DNA from: CBDFKV01 sp965249035
GTDB taxonomy: Bacteria > Pseudomonadota > Gammaproteobacteria > Arenicellales > Poriferihabitantaceae
Assembly: GCA_965249035.1 (NCBI GenBank)
Contig: CBDFKV010000007.1
Coordinates: forward strand, 1,612,001-1,676,000
DNA: 64,000 nucleotides
Direction: 5' to 3'
Shown: positions 1 to 9,338 of the stretch, piece after piece
How the letters are laid out: every line of letters begins with the position of its first letter
Numbering within the stretch: position 1 is the stretch's first letter
Notes under the pieces: model-generated
What the model saw: only the letters and a program-made list of their open reading frames with translations
What the model was told of the DNA's origin: nothing
Databases searched by the model: none
Program-made: the position numbers and the translations under genes

Positions 1-549
1 GTCTTCTAGAATATCAACCGGCGTTGCAACGCCGTAGGCCAACGCCTTATCAGCAAGTGCCTGACAAACCGCCAGCACTCGGCTAGATCGCTTGACCGCG
101 ATCTTTTCAGCCCAGTCCAACGGTGCCCGCAAGGCGTTCAGCCAAGTATGGCGTTCAACCAGTTGATCACTCATCGACGAATCCATGTCGTAAACGACTT
201 TTGAGCCTTTGATACGAGCACAAATAATGGCGATGAAAACAGATTCTTCCACTGCATGAATGACATCGTAGCGTTGTTGCACGCAGGCTTTTATGGTGGC
301 AAACAACATGACACCATCAAGTACTAATTTCCGAAAGGAAAACCCTACCGGCAGACCCCCGAACAACGGTAACCACTTACCCACACGCTGAATACGAGTA
401 TTAACCAGCGGCAAATCCTTACCACCGGGGAAAGTCATCAAATCAATTTCGTTCCCTGCTTCACCCAGCACCTTGGCAAGGTTATAGATAGCAATAGGTG
501 TGCCTCGCTCAGAGTAAAACGGCTGAGGTGCTAACAATAGTATTTTCAT
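1..549 (-). CDS. Glycosyltransferase family 4 protein, partial (C-terminus outside window)
   Basis: Reading the complement from the ATG at 549 gives 183 open codons that run off the window edge. The N-terminus MKILLLAPQPFYSERGTP is the first Rossmann strand and loop of GT-B glycosyltransferases; GGKDLPLVNTR and YDVIHAVEES follow, as expected for the donor/acceptor cleft of group 1 (GT4) enzymes. The nucleotide-sugar binding half with its E-x7-E motif lies outside. It likely transfers a sugar from a nucleotide donor to a lipid-linked or surface glycan at the cytoplasmic membrane. It lies downstream of, and on the same strand as, the HAD-like and GT2 genes, so it probably belongs to one surface-polysaccharide cluster. 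Substrate cannot be told. Confidence 0.85.
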   Translation of the reverse strand, partial: MKILLLAPQPFYSERGTPIAIYNLAKVLGEAGNEIDLMTFPGGKDLPLVNTRIQRVGKWLPLFGGLPVGFSFRKLVLDGVMLFATIKACVQQRYDVIHAVEESVFIAIICARIKGSKVVYDMDSSMSDQLVERHTWLNALRAPLDWAEKIAVKRSSRVLAVCQALADKALAYGVATPVDILED

Positions 550-605
550 CCTGTTGCGACCAACTCAATCTTTCCAGCACCCTTATTCATTGTACTAACC
601 ACCTG

Positions 606-845
606 TTAACGGCCACGTACTTTTGAGAGCAGAGATATCATTCGGTCAAACCATTTCTTGTGCTTTATTTTCAGTGTCGCCATTGCTCTCCCAAAACGGT
701 GACGCAGCCAGATGCTCACCAGCCAAACAATTCCTGGCCCACTGCCAAAATTGCCAAAGCGAAACACTTTCCAGCGTAAAAAATTCATCAAAATTCTTTG
801 CGCTGGCAATGTTTCAAGATCATAGCGTTGGTTGGTAGATTTCAT
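606..845 (-). CDS. Small basic hypothetical protein coupled to the HAD-like gene
   Basis: 79 residues, rich in Arg, Lys, Trp and Phe. A moderately hydrophobic stretch near residues 31-47 (GNFGSGPGIVWLVSIWL) is followed by a basic tail. Its ATG overlaps the TAA of the upstream gene by one base (TAATG arrangement), the classic layout for translational coupling, which is the main reason to accept it. No family is recognised. It could be a small membrane-associated partner in the surface-glycan cluster, or a non-functional ORF. Nothing catalytic is visible. Confidence 0.5.
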   Translation of the reverse strand: MKSTNQRYDLETLPAQRILMNFLRWKVFRFGNFGSGPGIVWLVSIWLRHRFGRAMATLKIKHKKWFDRMISLLSKVRGR

Positions 846-2902
846 TATTGCCCCAAAAATCGTGAAGTGTGTACCAAATACCAGTACAAGCGCACAAACG
901 GGTTATAGCGCAACTTGGCTTTACTCAATGTCCACAATGTTTCGTCATTCTTAATCGCATTTTTTGATGGCTTATGCTTGCCGAAAAAATCGTCTTGATG
1001 TGATTGGTGCCGGACTCTCAGGATTTCTTTGGTTTTCGGGAACGCCACTTTACTTAAATACATGAAATTCAGCCATGGCTTCAATTCACCCGTATTGTAT
1101 TGATAGATTTGCGCTGCCGGCCCGTAACGCCGCGCGCAGTCAATGATCCCTTCATGCAAAGGACGATAGTATTTGCTTTGCTCAACTTCATCCTGCCCGA
1201 TAGCGTCATCGGTATGGCGAAAAACTAACCGTGGTTCACCATTGGCTTCTTGCTCATAACCAACCAAGGTAGGGTGTGGCGCCCTACAAATTTCTTCCAG
1301 AACTGGTTTAATCGTATTCGTCATCGCTGAATAAAAACTAGTGCGAAAGACATCACTAATCAAGCCTTCCAAGCTGATTTTAAAATCGCTCTGATACGGA
1401 ACTAAGCGGATCGCGCCCAGAACAAAGCCGAAAATGTGTGGCGTATCCTGCCGACCATCAATGGCTTCAGCCAGATAGTGCTGAATCGTTCCCAGCCAAC
1501 CAATATCTACTAGAGCGACACGATCCGATTCAAAAAAACGCTCACTCTCCAAATAGGCTTGAAAAGCCCTGTTTGGAGCGCTGGTCTGCTTTTTGACTGC
1601 AGCTTGAAACTCTGGATCATCCAATACCATTGGGAATTTTGTGGCTGCTTCCAAACTAAAATCAGCGGCATTGGCGCCGATGGGGTCGTCGATACTCAGT
1701 CCATGCCGATCCAAAAATGGTGCCAACGCCTCCGCATCCAACTTAAAAATACGGCAAATATCCCGAAAATCACGATTGCCCGCCGGAAACCGCGCCACTT
1801 GCGCATCAACCGGAGTCAGCCCCACATTGCCACATGCAGCTGATGCCAGCCCCATGCGACTGACATATAGGTAAGAAGCTTCAGGTGCGTCACCGTGGGG
1901 ATAAAACCATGGCACTAACTCGTCCCAGATTTGTTTGAACATCCAGCCTTCACGCGAACAAAAATAGACGCGCTGGATATCTTCATCCTTACAACGCTCA
2001 ATCAAGCGATGGATGAAGTTACACAGCAAATATCCAAAAAACCCAAAGCCATCGTTATACAGCGGATCCCGATCCTGATTCTCCTCTTCAAGTGGCATCA
2101 TCCATTGATACAGATTACGGCCTTTCCAAAAATCGCGCTGTGAAGCATAAAAATTGTAGCGGGTCGCTAATGATAATCGGTGGTGCTCACCAATATCATG
2201 GATTACCAATGAGGTGATACCAAACTCAGCTGGGCGCGCCCCATCTGAAATGGGATTATCACCAACATGCATCCACCGCTGGCGATCGATACCGTAGCGC
2301 TTCTCTAACAACGGAAAAGTTGCACCTGAAGCTTTTGCACGAAAATTATCAGCAGACGAGATTACTTCTTCTACATACTGGCTCAAGCCTTTATCTTTAA
2401 CCAACCACTTTAGGTATTTCGAAGGCAAGTAGATATCGGAAATCAAAAATACCCGTTTGCCGCGCTCAGCCAGTGTTTTAATCCAGCGCACCAACTGCTC
2501 GCGCGCGACGATCATCGCGCTTTCCATACGAATTTCGTAATCCGCCACCCGATTCAATAAATCAGGCTTTAGTTGATCACCAAAAATAGCTGCCAGTGTT
2601 TCAGCCATGAAATCGTCATAACGTGCCTCATGGTCTGGATTGGTTTTGCCGTTGAGGGCACGATGCGCATTTTCGATTTCGTTGCGCTTTTGTCGAACCC
2701 CCAGTGGCGTGACCTGAATACCCAGACGCTTGGCTTCATCCGCAATGAATTGCGCCACCGGAATCTTGACCATGTTTGGGTCTGGTATACGCCGGATGAA
2801 CAGCGTATCAAAGATATCCAAACTCACCACATCAAATTGATCCAGCTGCGTCTCAGCCGCAGCGATCAAGCTTTCTAGATCGTAATAAGTCGTGGGTGAC
2901 AT
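845..2902 (-). CDS. HAD-superfamily hydrolase-like protein of glycan clusters (COG5610 type)
   Basis: 685 residues. The N-terminal third is a HAD phosphatase-like domain: motif I DIFDTLF (about residues 29-35), motif II around VFLISDIYLP (about 145-155) and motif IV HVGDNPISDGARP (about 212-224). The remainder is a large domain without a recognised fold; FCSREGWMFKQIW lies near its start. HAD proteins of this architecture are found in capsule, O-antigen and teichoic-acid-like gene clusters, often beside glycosyltransferases, as here. The actual phosphorylated substrate is unknown. The gene starts 5 bp after the GT2 stop and overlaps the next small ORF by one base, so the genes from 3840 down to about 606 form one transcription unit. 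Confidence 0.75.
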   Translation of the reverse strand: MSPTTYYDLESLIAAAETQLDQFDVVSLDIFDTLFIRRIPDPNMVKIPVAQFIADEAKRLGIQVTPLGVRQKRNEIENAHRALNGKTNPDHEARYDDFMAETLAAIFGDQLKPDLLNRVADYEIRMESAMIVAREQLVRWIKTLAERGKRVFLISDIYLPSKYLKWLVKDKGLSQYVEEVISSADNFRAKASGATFPLLEKRYGIDRQRWMHVGDNPISDGARPAEFGITSLVIHDIGEHHRLSLATRYNFYASQRDFWKGRNLYQWMMPLEEENQDRDPLYNDGFGFFGYLLCNFIHRLIERCKDEDIQRVYFCSREGWMFKQIWDELVPWFYPHGDAPEASYLYVSRMGLASAACGNVGLTPVDAQVARFPAGNRDFRDICRIFKLDAEALAPFLDRHGLSIDDPIGANAADFSLEAATKFPMVLDDPEFQAAVKKQTSAPNRAFQAYLESERFFESDRVALVDIGWLGTIQHYLAEAIDGRQDTPHIFGFVLGAIRLVPYQSDFKISLEGLISDVFRTSFYSAMTNTIKPVLEEICRAPHPTLVGYEQEANGEPRLVFRHTDDAIGQDEVEQSKYYRPLHEGIIDCARRYGPAAQIYQYNTGELKPWLNFMYLSKVAFPKTKEILRVRHQSHQDDFFGKHKPSKNAIKNDETLWTLSKAKLRYNPFVRLYWYLVHTSRFLGQ

Positions 2903-2907
2903 TTTGG

Positions 2908-3840
2908 TCAGAAGGGTAATTTTGAACGCAGGCGTTTTAGCAGTGTTTGCGCCAAAACGGAACTGGAAATTTGATCAACTGGTACAATTTCCTCATGCTG
3001 CTGGTTTGCTAACTGCTCACGAACGGCCAGCAACTCTTGATCCAATGCGATTAATCGATCAACACCAGCATTAACCTGTGATTGAATCTCTACCGGACAT
3101 TTGGCGAGCATATATTGACGAATCACTTCCTGATCCTGTTCACGACCAAGGATAGCTGCCTCCGATAAAGTATTACCGTCATGAATTCGATAGTTCATCA
3201 GAATTTGATCGTGCGCATAATGAACCCCATCGGGGCAAGCCAACAACAACCGAAAAATATAATCATAATCGTGCAAATATCGGATCGGCGCAAAACCACC
3301 CACTGTTTCCATTGCCGCGCGCGTCATTAGCAGATTAGACGTCGTTACCATCAAGTTGCCGTGCAAAAAACCCCGATACAGGTCATCCGCTTGCTCAAGA
3401 TAAAACTGTCGATTGTTCTGGTGCCACTGATTCCAACCAAAATCAGGGTCATCCAGGGGCTGGCTGTCATCATCAATCGGGGCAACATTCGAAATCACGC
3501 AATCGGCACCCTCAGAATGCGCCACCTTTAACAAACGCTCGAGCCGGTCTGGCAAATAAACATCATCAGAATTGATGATTGAGACATATTCACCTCGCGC
3601 TTTCGCCATGCCGTTGTTGAGTGCATTGTAAGCGTCTTGATTATCCTGATAAAAATAATGCACCCGCGAATCATCGTAAGCCTTTACAATATCGGCCGTC
3701 TGATCGCTTGAGCCATCGTCGATAACGATCAACTCAAGTTCTTCAAGACTTTGATTCAGAACGCTTTCGACTGCTTCACCCACAAAACGCTCGTGGTTGT
3801 AAGCGGGCATGACGACACTGACTCTAATTTGGTCAACCAT
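2908..3840 (-). CDS. Glycosyltransferase family 2 protein
   Basis: 310 residues with a GT-A fold: N-terminal VSVVMPAYNHERFV (about 7-20), nucleotide-binding IVIDDGSSDQT (about 38-48) and the metal-binding DxD-type motif IINSDDVYLPDRLER (about 88-102). C-terminal residues 270-310 look helical and basic. It should transfer a sugar from a nucleotide donor during surface polysaccharide or protein glycosylation on the cytoplasmic face. It is the first minus-strand gene of the cluster; the divergent membrane glycosyltransferase begins 40 bp away, leaving room for back-to-back promoters. Acceptor and donor cannot be predicted. Confidence 0.88.
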   Translation of the reverse strand: MVDQIRVSVVMPAYNHERFVGEAVESVLNQSLEELELIVIDDGSSDQTADIVKAYDDSRVHYFYQDNQDAYNALNNGMAKARGEYVSIINSDDVYLPDRLERLLKVAHSEGADCVISNVAPIDDDSQPLDDPDFGWNQWHQNNRQFYLEQADDLYRGFLHGNLMVTTSNLLMTRAAMETVGGFAPIRYLHDYDYIFRLLLACPDGVHYAHDQILMNYRIHDGNTLSEAAILGREQDQEVIRQYMLAKCPVEIQSQVNAGVDRLIALDQELLAVREQLANQQHEEIVPVDQISSSVLAQTLLKRLRSKLPF

Positions 3841-3879
3841 TGGTAAAAACTACTTAATTAATCCGAGGATAAGTTTCGA

Positions 3880-5412
3880 GTGCTGGCTACGCTATACAAA
3901 GCTGACAAGTGGTTAATTTTCGTTGCGATTGCCGCAAGCCTAGCAATTTCTGCTTGGGCCAATATTGTAGACGATGTTATCAATAATGATGGCATTGAAT
4001 ACCTGAAATCTGCCCGTTTAATTCTGGCGGGTGAGTGGACTGGCGCTGTCGAAACTTACAAGTGGCCGTTTTATGCAGGGGCCATCGCCTTCACCAGCTT
4101 AATCACCGGTGCCACGCTAGAGCACGCCGCAGCCTACGTTAACGCCCTATTTTTCGCATGGCTCGTCATCGCGTATTTAGGCACATTAAGGCTGCTCGGG
4201 GCTGACCGTTCCACCCTTTGGCTGGGTTTGCTGGTGGTTTTAGCCTTTCCGACGCTCAATAAAATCCGCCCTTGGTTGATTCGAGACCCCGCATTTCTGG
4301 CATTTTTCATGTCCGGAACTTACTTCTTCCTTCGCTACCATATCAGCCATCAGCTACGTGACAACATCGGTGTTTGGGTCACTATGCTGTTGGGCGCCTT
4401 GTTTCGGATTGAATCGCTGGTGTTTTTGGTGGCGATGCAAAGCTATTTTCTGAGTGGGCGTCTCGCTACAGCTACCAACCGTTGGGCCATTCGCCTTTTT
4501 TACGCACTGATCGCCATAGCCACCCTCATTTTAGTCAGTTGGTGGCATTTTGAGCCAACCGGGAATTTAACCTACCTCAGCATTTTCAGTGAACCGGGGG
4601 CGTTTCTGGAAACCGTTTGGGCGCAAGTTCTGGATGATGTTGGCCTACGCTTACACGCGATACGCACCAAGTTACTGGTCAATTATTCATCATCGCACAC
4701 CGCCACAGTTTTTATCGTTTCAGCCCTAACTATCGTCGCGCTGGAAATTATCGATAAGCTGTACGTCATCTATTTTCTCCTATTTATCGCGGCATGGCGC
4801 ATAGGGCTCCGTTTTCCAAATCACGCCCTGTATCGACCCTGGCGATTTCTAGTCTGCGTTGGCATCGCCATTTTGTTTGGCTTTGTGCTGATTGAATGGT
4901 TTCTGAGCGATCGCTACCCCTTAGCCGTAAGTATGCTCATCTTGTTGTACGCACCCATTTTACTCAACCATTTGCTACAGAACCGGCATGTCAATCTAGC
5001 AAAAGGTCGATGGTTTTGGTTCCTAATGGTTTTGATCGTTTTATCAGGACTCAAAGGCTTAGATCTTTACACCCATAAAGCGAACCTAAAACAGGCCGGG
5101 CGCTGGCTTAAGTATAATGTTGCGGAAGATGCCAAAGTTTATACTAATGATCGGATTCTTGCGCATTACGCCGAACGCAATAACGTCCACACTGCGCCTT
5201 ACTGGCCGGATTGGGAACACTATAAAATCGATGCCTTATTGGCTCGGCCAAGATTCGATTATTTAGCCTTTTACGTCAAACGTGACCACCCAGATTACGC
5301 GACCAAGCTTCCTATCCTGTTACGCCAAGAGCCGATACAGGTGTTCGACAACGGCAAAGGCGCCAAAGTAGTTATCTTGGAAATGAGAGAAAATAGGCTC
5401 AAAGGCCATTGA
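3880..5412 (+). CDS. Multi-pass membrane protein, GT39/ArnT-like glycosyltransferase
   Basis: 510 residues beginning at a GTG preceded by a GAGGATAAG ribosome site. At least ten hydrophobic segments are visible, the first at about 13-28 (IFVAIAASLAISAWA). The first extracytoplasmic loop holds NDGIEYLKSARLILAGEW, resembling the acidic loop-1 motif used by polyprenyl-phosphate-sugar dependent GT-C enzymes. A soluble C-terminal part (about 400-510) follows. A role in transferring a lipid-linked sugar on the periplasmic side is inferred from this topology and from the divergent GT2/HAD/GT4 cluster. It converges on trpE with 37 bp between stops. Confidence 0.65.
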   Translation: MLATLYKADKWLIFVAIAASLAISAWANIVDDVINNDGIEYLKSARLILAGEWTGAVETYKWPFYAGAIAFTSLITGATLEHAAAYVNALFFAWLVIAYLGTLRLLGADRSTLWLGLLVVLAFPTLNKIRPWLIRDPAFLAFFMSGTYFFLRYHISHQLRDNIGVWVTMLLGALFRIESLVFLVAMQSYFLSGRLATATNRWAIRLFYALIAIATLILVSWWHFEPTGNLTYLSIFSEPGAFLETVWAQVLDDVGLRLHAIRTKLLVNYSSSHTATVFIVSALTIVALEIIDKLYVIYFLLFIAAWRIGLRFPNHALYRPWRFLVCVGIAILFGFVLIEWFLSDRYPLAVSMLILLYAPILLNHLLQNRHVNLAKGRWFWFLMVLIVLSGLKGLDLYTHKANLKQAGRWLKYNVAEDAKVYTNDRILAHYAERNNVHTAPYWPDWEHYKIDALLARPRFDYLAFYVKRDHPDYATKLPILLRQEPIQVFDNGKGAKVVILEMRENRLKGH

Positions 5413-5449
5413 TTAAGGAGCTAATCGGGCGATAGCTTTCTCAGCCACC

Positions 5450-6946
5450 CTATCGGTGCGATGAAAAACTAAACTTTGATAAAGCCAGCGCAGCGGCACT
5501 AAAAATTGCGCGGCCTTTATTCATGGTTTCTTTCCATTCCAGTTCCGGCACTGAATCAGCGACGATCCCGGCACCCGCTTGAATATGCAGGGTATTGTTA
5601 TGGATAATCGCGGTGCGGATTGCAATCGCCGTATCCATATTGCCATTCCAGCCGATATAGCCGATAGCACCAGAATAGATACCGCGCTTCACCGGCTCCA
5701 AATCTTCGATGATTTCCATCGCCCGGATTTTAGGTGCACCAGAAACCGTGCCAGCCGGGAAGGTCGCTCGCAGCACGTCAATCGCGTCCAAACCTTCTTT
5801 CAATTGTGCGACCACATTTGACACAATATGCATAACGTGTGAATAGCGCTCGATCGTATCTCGTTCTGTGACTGTCACCGTCCCTGTCTTCGCCACCCGC
5901 CCCGCATCATTACGACCCAAATCGACCAACATCAAGTGCTCAGCCAACTCTTTCGGGTCTGCTAACAATTCTGCCTCCATTGCCAAATCATCGGCCTCGT
6001 CCCGGCCACGCCGGCGAGTGCCAGCGATCGGTCGTACCGTCACCTCATTATCCTCAAGCCGCACTAATATCTCGGGCGAAGAACCCGCAATGTGTGAGCC
6101 ATTCATGTCAAGATAATACATATACGGCGACGGATTCAAAGTCCGCAAGGCACGATACAAATCCAGCGGATCGGCGTCAAAATGTGCCGACATGTGCTGC
6201 GATAACACCACCTGAAAAACATCACCATCAGTGATGTACTGCTTACAACGCTTGACCGCATCCATAAATGGCTGCTTTTCAAAACTCGACATAAAGTCCG
6301 ACTCTTTAATCGCGCGCGGTGTTTTAGGATAGCCGCGCTCAGGCATTGGCTGCTGAAGCTGGGCTTCAATGTCACTCAGCCGCTGCTGGCCGTGTTCATA
6401 CGCCCGTGCTTGATTGGGATCGACATGAACAATTAAAAACAAACGCCCCGAGAGGTTATCGAATACGACAACTTCTTCAGCCACCAACAATAAAATATCT
6501 GGCGCATCGATCAAGTTAGGCTTTTGATTAGGTTGAAAATGTGGCTCGATATAGTGCACCGTATCAAAACCAAAATGCCCGACCAAGCCGCCCGTAAACC
6601 GTGGCAAGCCAGAGAAATCAGGTACTTTATAGCGCTGCTGATATTGCCTGATTTCTTCCAAGGGATCACCGACACGCTCACAACGTACAATGGTATCGCC
6701 ATCCGTTTCGGTTAGCACAAAATCCTCAATCGCGATCCGCCTGGCGCACGGTAGCCCAATGATTGAATAGCGCCCCCATTTTTCACCCCCTTGTACCGAC
6801 TCAAATAAAAAACTGTAAGGCTGGCCTGCGAGTTTTCGGTAGGTGCTGAGCGGCGTTTCGTAGTCAGCCAGGATTTCCCGCACCAGCGGCACGTGGCTAT
6901 AGCCTTCGGCGGCGTAGCGAGTCAGGTCGGAGGGCTGTGTAATCAT
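5450..6946 (-). CDS. trpE: Anthranilate synthase component I
   Basis: 498 residues. Converts chorismate and ammonia (from the TrpG glutaminase) to anthranilate, the first step of tryptophan synthesis. The N-terminal regulatory part has SFLFESVQGGEKWGRYS (about 45-61), the usual feedback region. The chorismate-binding domain shows GSSPEILVRLED (about 288-299), PIAGTRRRGR, LVDLGRNDAGRV (about 361-372) and TFPAGTVSGAPK (about 414-425). Length matches the family. It follows gph and rpe on the same strand, an order seen in many gammaproteobacteria; trpGDC are not in the window. About 137 bp with hairpins separate it from gph, so it may have its own promoter. Confidence 0.96.
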   Translation of the reverse strand: MITQPSDLTRYAAEGYSHVPLVREILADYETPLSTYRKLAGQPYSFLFESVQGGEKWGRYSIIGLPCARRIAIEDFVLTETDGDTIVRCERVGDPLEEIRQYQQRYKVPDFSGLPRFTGGLVGHFGFDTVHYIEPHFQPNQKPNLIDAPDILLLVAEEVVVFDNLSGRLFLIVHVDPNQARAYEHGQQRLSDIEAQLQQPMPERGYPKTPRAIKESDFMSSFEKQPFMDAVKRCKQYITDGDVFQVVLSQHMSAHFDADPLDLYRALRTLNPSPYMYYLDMNGSHIAGSSPEILVRLEDNEVTVRPIAGTRRRGRDEADDLAMEAELLADPKELAEHLMLVDLGRNDAGRVAKTGTVTVTERDTIERYSHVMHIVSNVVAQLKEGLDAIDVLRATFPAGTVSGAPKIRAMEIIEDLEPVKRGIYSGAIGYIGWNGNMDTAIAIRTAIIHNNTLHIQAGAGIVADSVPELEWKETMNKGRAIFSAAALALSKFSFSSHR

Positions 6947-7000
6947 GGGGCTTCATCAGGCTTAAGTGTTGGAAATCGCGCGATTAGTACACGATTATAG

Positions 7001-7047
7001 GTTGGGTGCACAGTCTATTGGCTACGCCAACGCACGGCCTGCCCAAC
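7001..7047. repeat. GTTGGG...CCCAAC inverted repeat between gph and trpE
   Basis: The arms GTTGGG (7001-7006) and CCCAAC (7042-7047) flank a GC-rich centre with further partial complementarity (TGGC/GCCA). It resembles degenerate copies of the dispersed GTTGGGT-type intergenic repeats of proteobacteria. A second imperfect stem, CAGGG-TGAG/CTCA-CCCTG, lies at 7053-7072 just after the gph stop but has no U-tract on the minus strand. It may stabilise or attenuate the gph-trpE transcript; function is inferred only from structure. Confidence 0.4.
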
Positions 7048-7083
7048 GATAGCAGGGATGAGTCTCACCCTGATTTAGATAAA

Positions 7084-7785
7084 TTAAGCTAATTCAAACC
7101 ATTTTTGGATGTCAGCGAATTGATCAACCTCAGCCAATGGGTTTAAGGTGCCTAGATCAGTACCTTGATTATACCCATAAGATACTGCAATAACAGGCAT
7201 GGCCGCTGCCTGCGCAGCATGAATGTCATGCGCCGAATCGCCCACCAGCAAAGCCTCTGCTGGCTTGATGCTCATTTCTTCCAGCGCGCACAGCAAAGGC
7301 TCGGGGTCAGGTTTTTTCTTGCTGCAGCTATCGCCAGCAATAATGGACGCAAAATAGTGGCTGATTCCGAGCTGATCCAACAAGGGCAAAGTACAACTAC
7401 CCGCCTTATTGGTAACGCAGCCCAAAATAAACCCAGCCTCACTCAAATGGGTGAGGGTTTCAGCCACGCCATCGTACATCCTGCTATCAACACACACATG
7501 GTGCTGGTAGTAATCCATGAAAATGGGTAGGGCCCGGTCGAATAGCTCAGCATCTGGCTCACCGTCAAAATCACCAGTCAATGCGCGCTTTACCAGCTTG
7601 GGGATACCATTGCCGATCCAGCCCGCAACACGCTCTTTGCTAACCGCCTCAAAGCCGAGCGCCACCAATGTCGCATTGGCTGCATTGCCAATATCGGGCG
7701 CCGAATCAACCAGCGTGCCATCCAAATCGAACAAAATCCCCTTAACCGCCAACCGCGCTGGTGACGCTGAATGCTCTGTATTCAT
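7084..7785 (-). CDS. gph: Phosphoglycolate phosphatase (HAD family)
   Basis: 233 residues. HAD motif I LFDLDGTLVDSAPD (about 19-32), a cap domain, then KKKPDPEPLL (about 156-165) and motif IV LLVGDSAHDIHAA (about 179-191). It dephosphorylates 2-phosphoglycolate arising from DNA 3'-phosphoglycolate repair and oxygenase side reactions. The position immediately after rpe (16 bp gap) and before trpE is the conserved gammaproteobacterial order and supports gph over other HAD phosphatases. Substrate specificity within this family cannot be proven from motifs. Confidence 0.9.
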   Translation of the reverse strand: MNTEHSASPARLAVKGILFDLDGTLVDSAPDIGNAANATLVALGFEAVSKERVAGWIGNGIPKLVKRALTGDFDGEPDAELFDRALPIFMDYYQHHVCVDSRMYDGVAETLTHLSEAGFILGCVTNKAGSCTLPLLDQLGISHYFASIIAGDSCSKKKPDPEPLLCALEEMSIKPAEALLVGDSAHDIHAAQAAAMPVIAVSYGYNQGTDLGTLNPLAEVDQFADIQKWFELA

Positions 7786-7801
7786 GGTATCTCTACGTGG
7801 C

Positions 7802-8488
7802 TTAAGCTTGTTCTAACTCGGCTAGCATTTCGCCGACGATGGTATCGTAATGATGGGGGTCGGAGTCTTTACCAAAACCGTAAATGCCCGAACCTGATAC
7901 GAAGGTATCTGCACCCGCCTCGGCGATTTCGCGAATATTATCCACTTTAACCCCGCCGTCGATTTCCAGACGTATGTCATAGCCACTATCATCAATCAGC
8001 TTTCTGGCTGCACGCAGCTTATCCAGCGCTGAGGGTATAAAGCTTTGCCCGCCAAACCCTGGGTTGACCGACATAATCAAAATCATATCGATTTTGTCCA
8101 GCACATAATCTAGATGCGACAAGGGTGTGGCAGGGTTAAACACTAAGCCTGATTTGCAGCCCGACTCTTGAATCAGGCCCAAAGAGCGATCAAGATGTTC
8201 CGAGGCTTCCGGGTGAAAAGTAATATAGCTGGCTCCCGCCTTAGCGAAATCAGGAATAATCCGATCCACCGGCTTGACCATCAAATGCACGTCAATCGGC
8301 GCGGTAACGCCGTGGCTGCGTAGTGCATCACAAACCAAGGGACCGATGGTCAGGTTTGGCACATAATGATTATCCATGACATCGAAGTGCACGATTTTCG
8401 CACCGGATGCCAATACATTATCCACTTCTTCACCGAGTCGGGCGAAATCTGCCGAAAGAATCGACGGCGCAATGGCGAAATCAGTCAT
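7802..8488 (-). CDS. rpe: Ribulose-phosphate 3-epimerase
   Basis: 228 residues, the usual size. Interconverts ribulose-5-phosphate and xylulose-5-phosphate in the pentose phosphate pathway. Visible signatures: IAPSILSADFARLGEEV at the N-terminus (about 6-22), metal-binding HFDVMDNHYVPN (about 35-46), VHLMVKPVDRII (about 67-78), MSVNPGFGGQSFIPSALDKL (about 139-158) and EIDGGVKVDN (about 175-184). TIM-barrel fold with an Asp/His metal site. First gene of the rpe-gph-(trpE) series. Confidence 0.97.
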   Translation of the reverse strand: MTDFAIAPSILSADFARLGEEVDNVLASGAKIVHFDVMDNHYVPNLTIGPLVCDALRSHGVTAPIDVHLMVKPVDRIIPDFAKAGASYITFHPEASEHLDRSLGLIQESGCKSGLVFNPATPLSHLDYVLDKIDMILIMSVNPGFGGQSFIPSALDKLRAARKLIDDSGYDIRLEIDGGVKVDNIREIAEAGADTFVSGSGIYGFGKDSDPHHYDTIVGEMLAELEQA

Positions 8489-8630
8489 AAATTATTTCCT
8501 AAAAAATGGTGTCCGGCGACCTTACCCCAAAGCGCCGGACTGATCTGCATTTCCTAAGTAATAGCCTTATCTAAGCTGGGAGGAATAGATGGCTTGGTTT
8601 TTGGGATCTCTTAATCGCCTATTTTCAAGC

Positions 8631-9065
8631 CTACGGCCGAACGTAACTATAGCCCTGCTCTTGCAACTCCATGATCCGGGCAACACCGGCTGGCACCATT
8701 TGCACGCCTTCTAACAAGACTGGTTTTTGACCTGATTTCTTTTCCACCCCTGCCATGGTATTACCGCAGGCACTAAAGGTCATCTCTTGCATCGCTAAGC
8801 TTTCAACGCGGTCTTTTTATCCACTTTTACCCGTTAGTAAACCCAAGCCAGGGCCATAAGCGACGATTTCAATGTCGATATTGTCAATGCCATAGTGCTT
8901 TTGTAGATTGACCGCATTATTCAGCGCAATCTTCTGGGTGCGCGCATCATCGGTGCTGACTTGTATCACGATTTTATGCTCACCCTCTGCCATCGCAGCC
9001 AGCGAAATCATCATCGTCAAACCCAATATAAGACCTGCTACTAATTTTGATATTACGCTCATCAT
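8631..9065 (-). pseudogene. DsrE-family exported protein interrupted by an in-frame TAA
   Basis: A strong ribosome site (GAGGAGAGA) precedes the ATG at 9065. The first 82 codons encode a signal peptide (hydrophobic core about 6-27, AMAEG cleavage region) and HKIVIQVSTDDARTQKIALN, IDIEIVAYGPGLGLLTGKSG, typical of periplasmic DsrE/DsrF-like proteins. A TAA at 8817-8819 stops translation, but the same frame continues for 61 codons (KDRVESLAMQ, FSACGNT, GVQMVPAGVARIMELQEQGY) to a TAG at 8631, exactly the family's C-terminal half including its Cys. So one nonsense change splits an otherwise intact 144-codon gene. Either a recent pseudogene, stop readthrough, or a sequencing error; no frameshift is present. 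Confidence 0.85.
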
Positions 9066-9338
9066 TCTCTCCTCATTTCAGTGGTTTTAATAGGTCTAGA
9101 ACAGACCGCTAGAAGTTGACCACTTTAGTCAGGATTTGTCCAGTGCGTAATGAATAACCTCTACATCATCGATATTGAAGCCTTCGACAATAAACACCTC
9201 CCAGCCAATCATGCCCCTAGTTGCGTTGACTAATCCTCATCACAAAAACCATTAAAACAACGGCCTTTGAAAGCCACGAATGAAAAGACTAACGTCTTGC
9301 TTAAAAAAACTTGATGGGCTAGAGTCACCGCTCCTTAT

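Noticed and set aside
7053..7072. Terminator after gph
   Set aside because: Stem exists but no U-tract follows on the minus strand; not called as a terminator.
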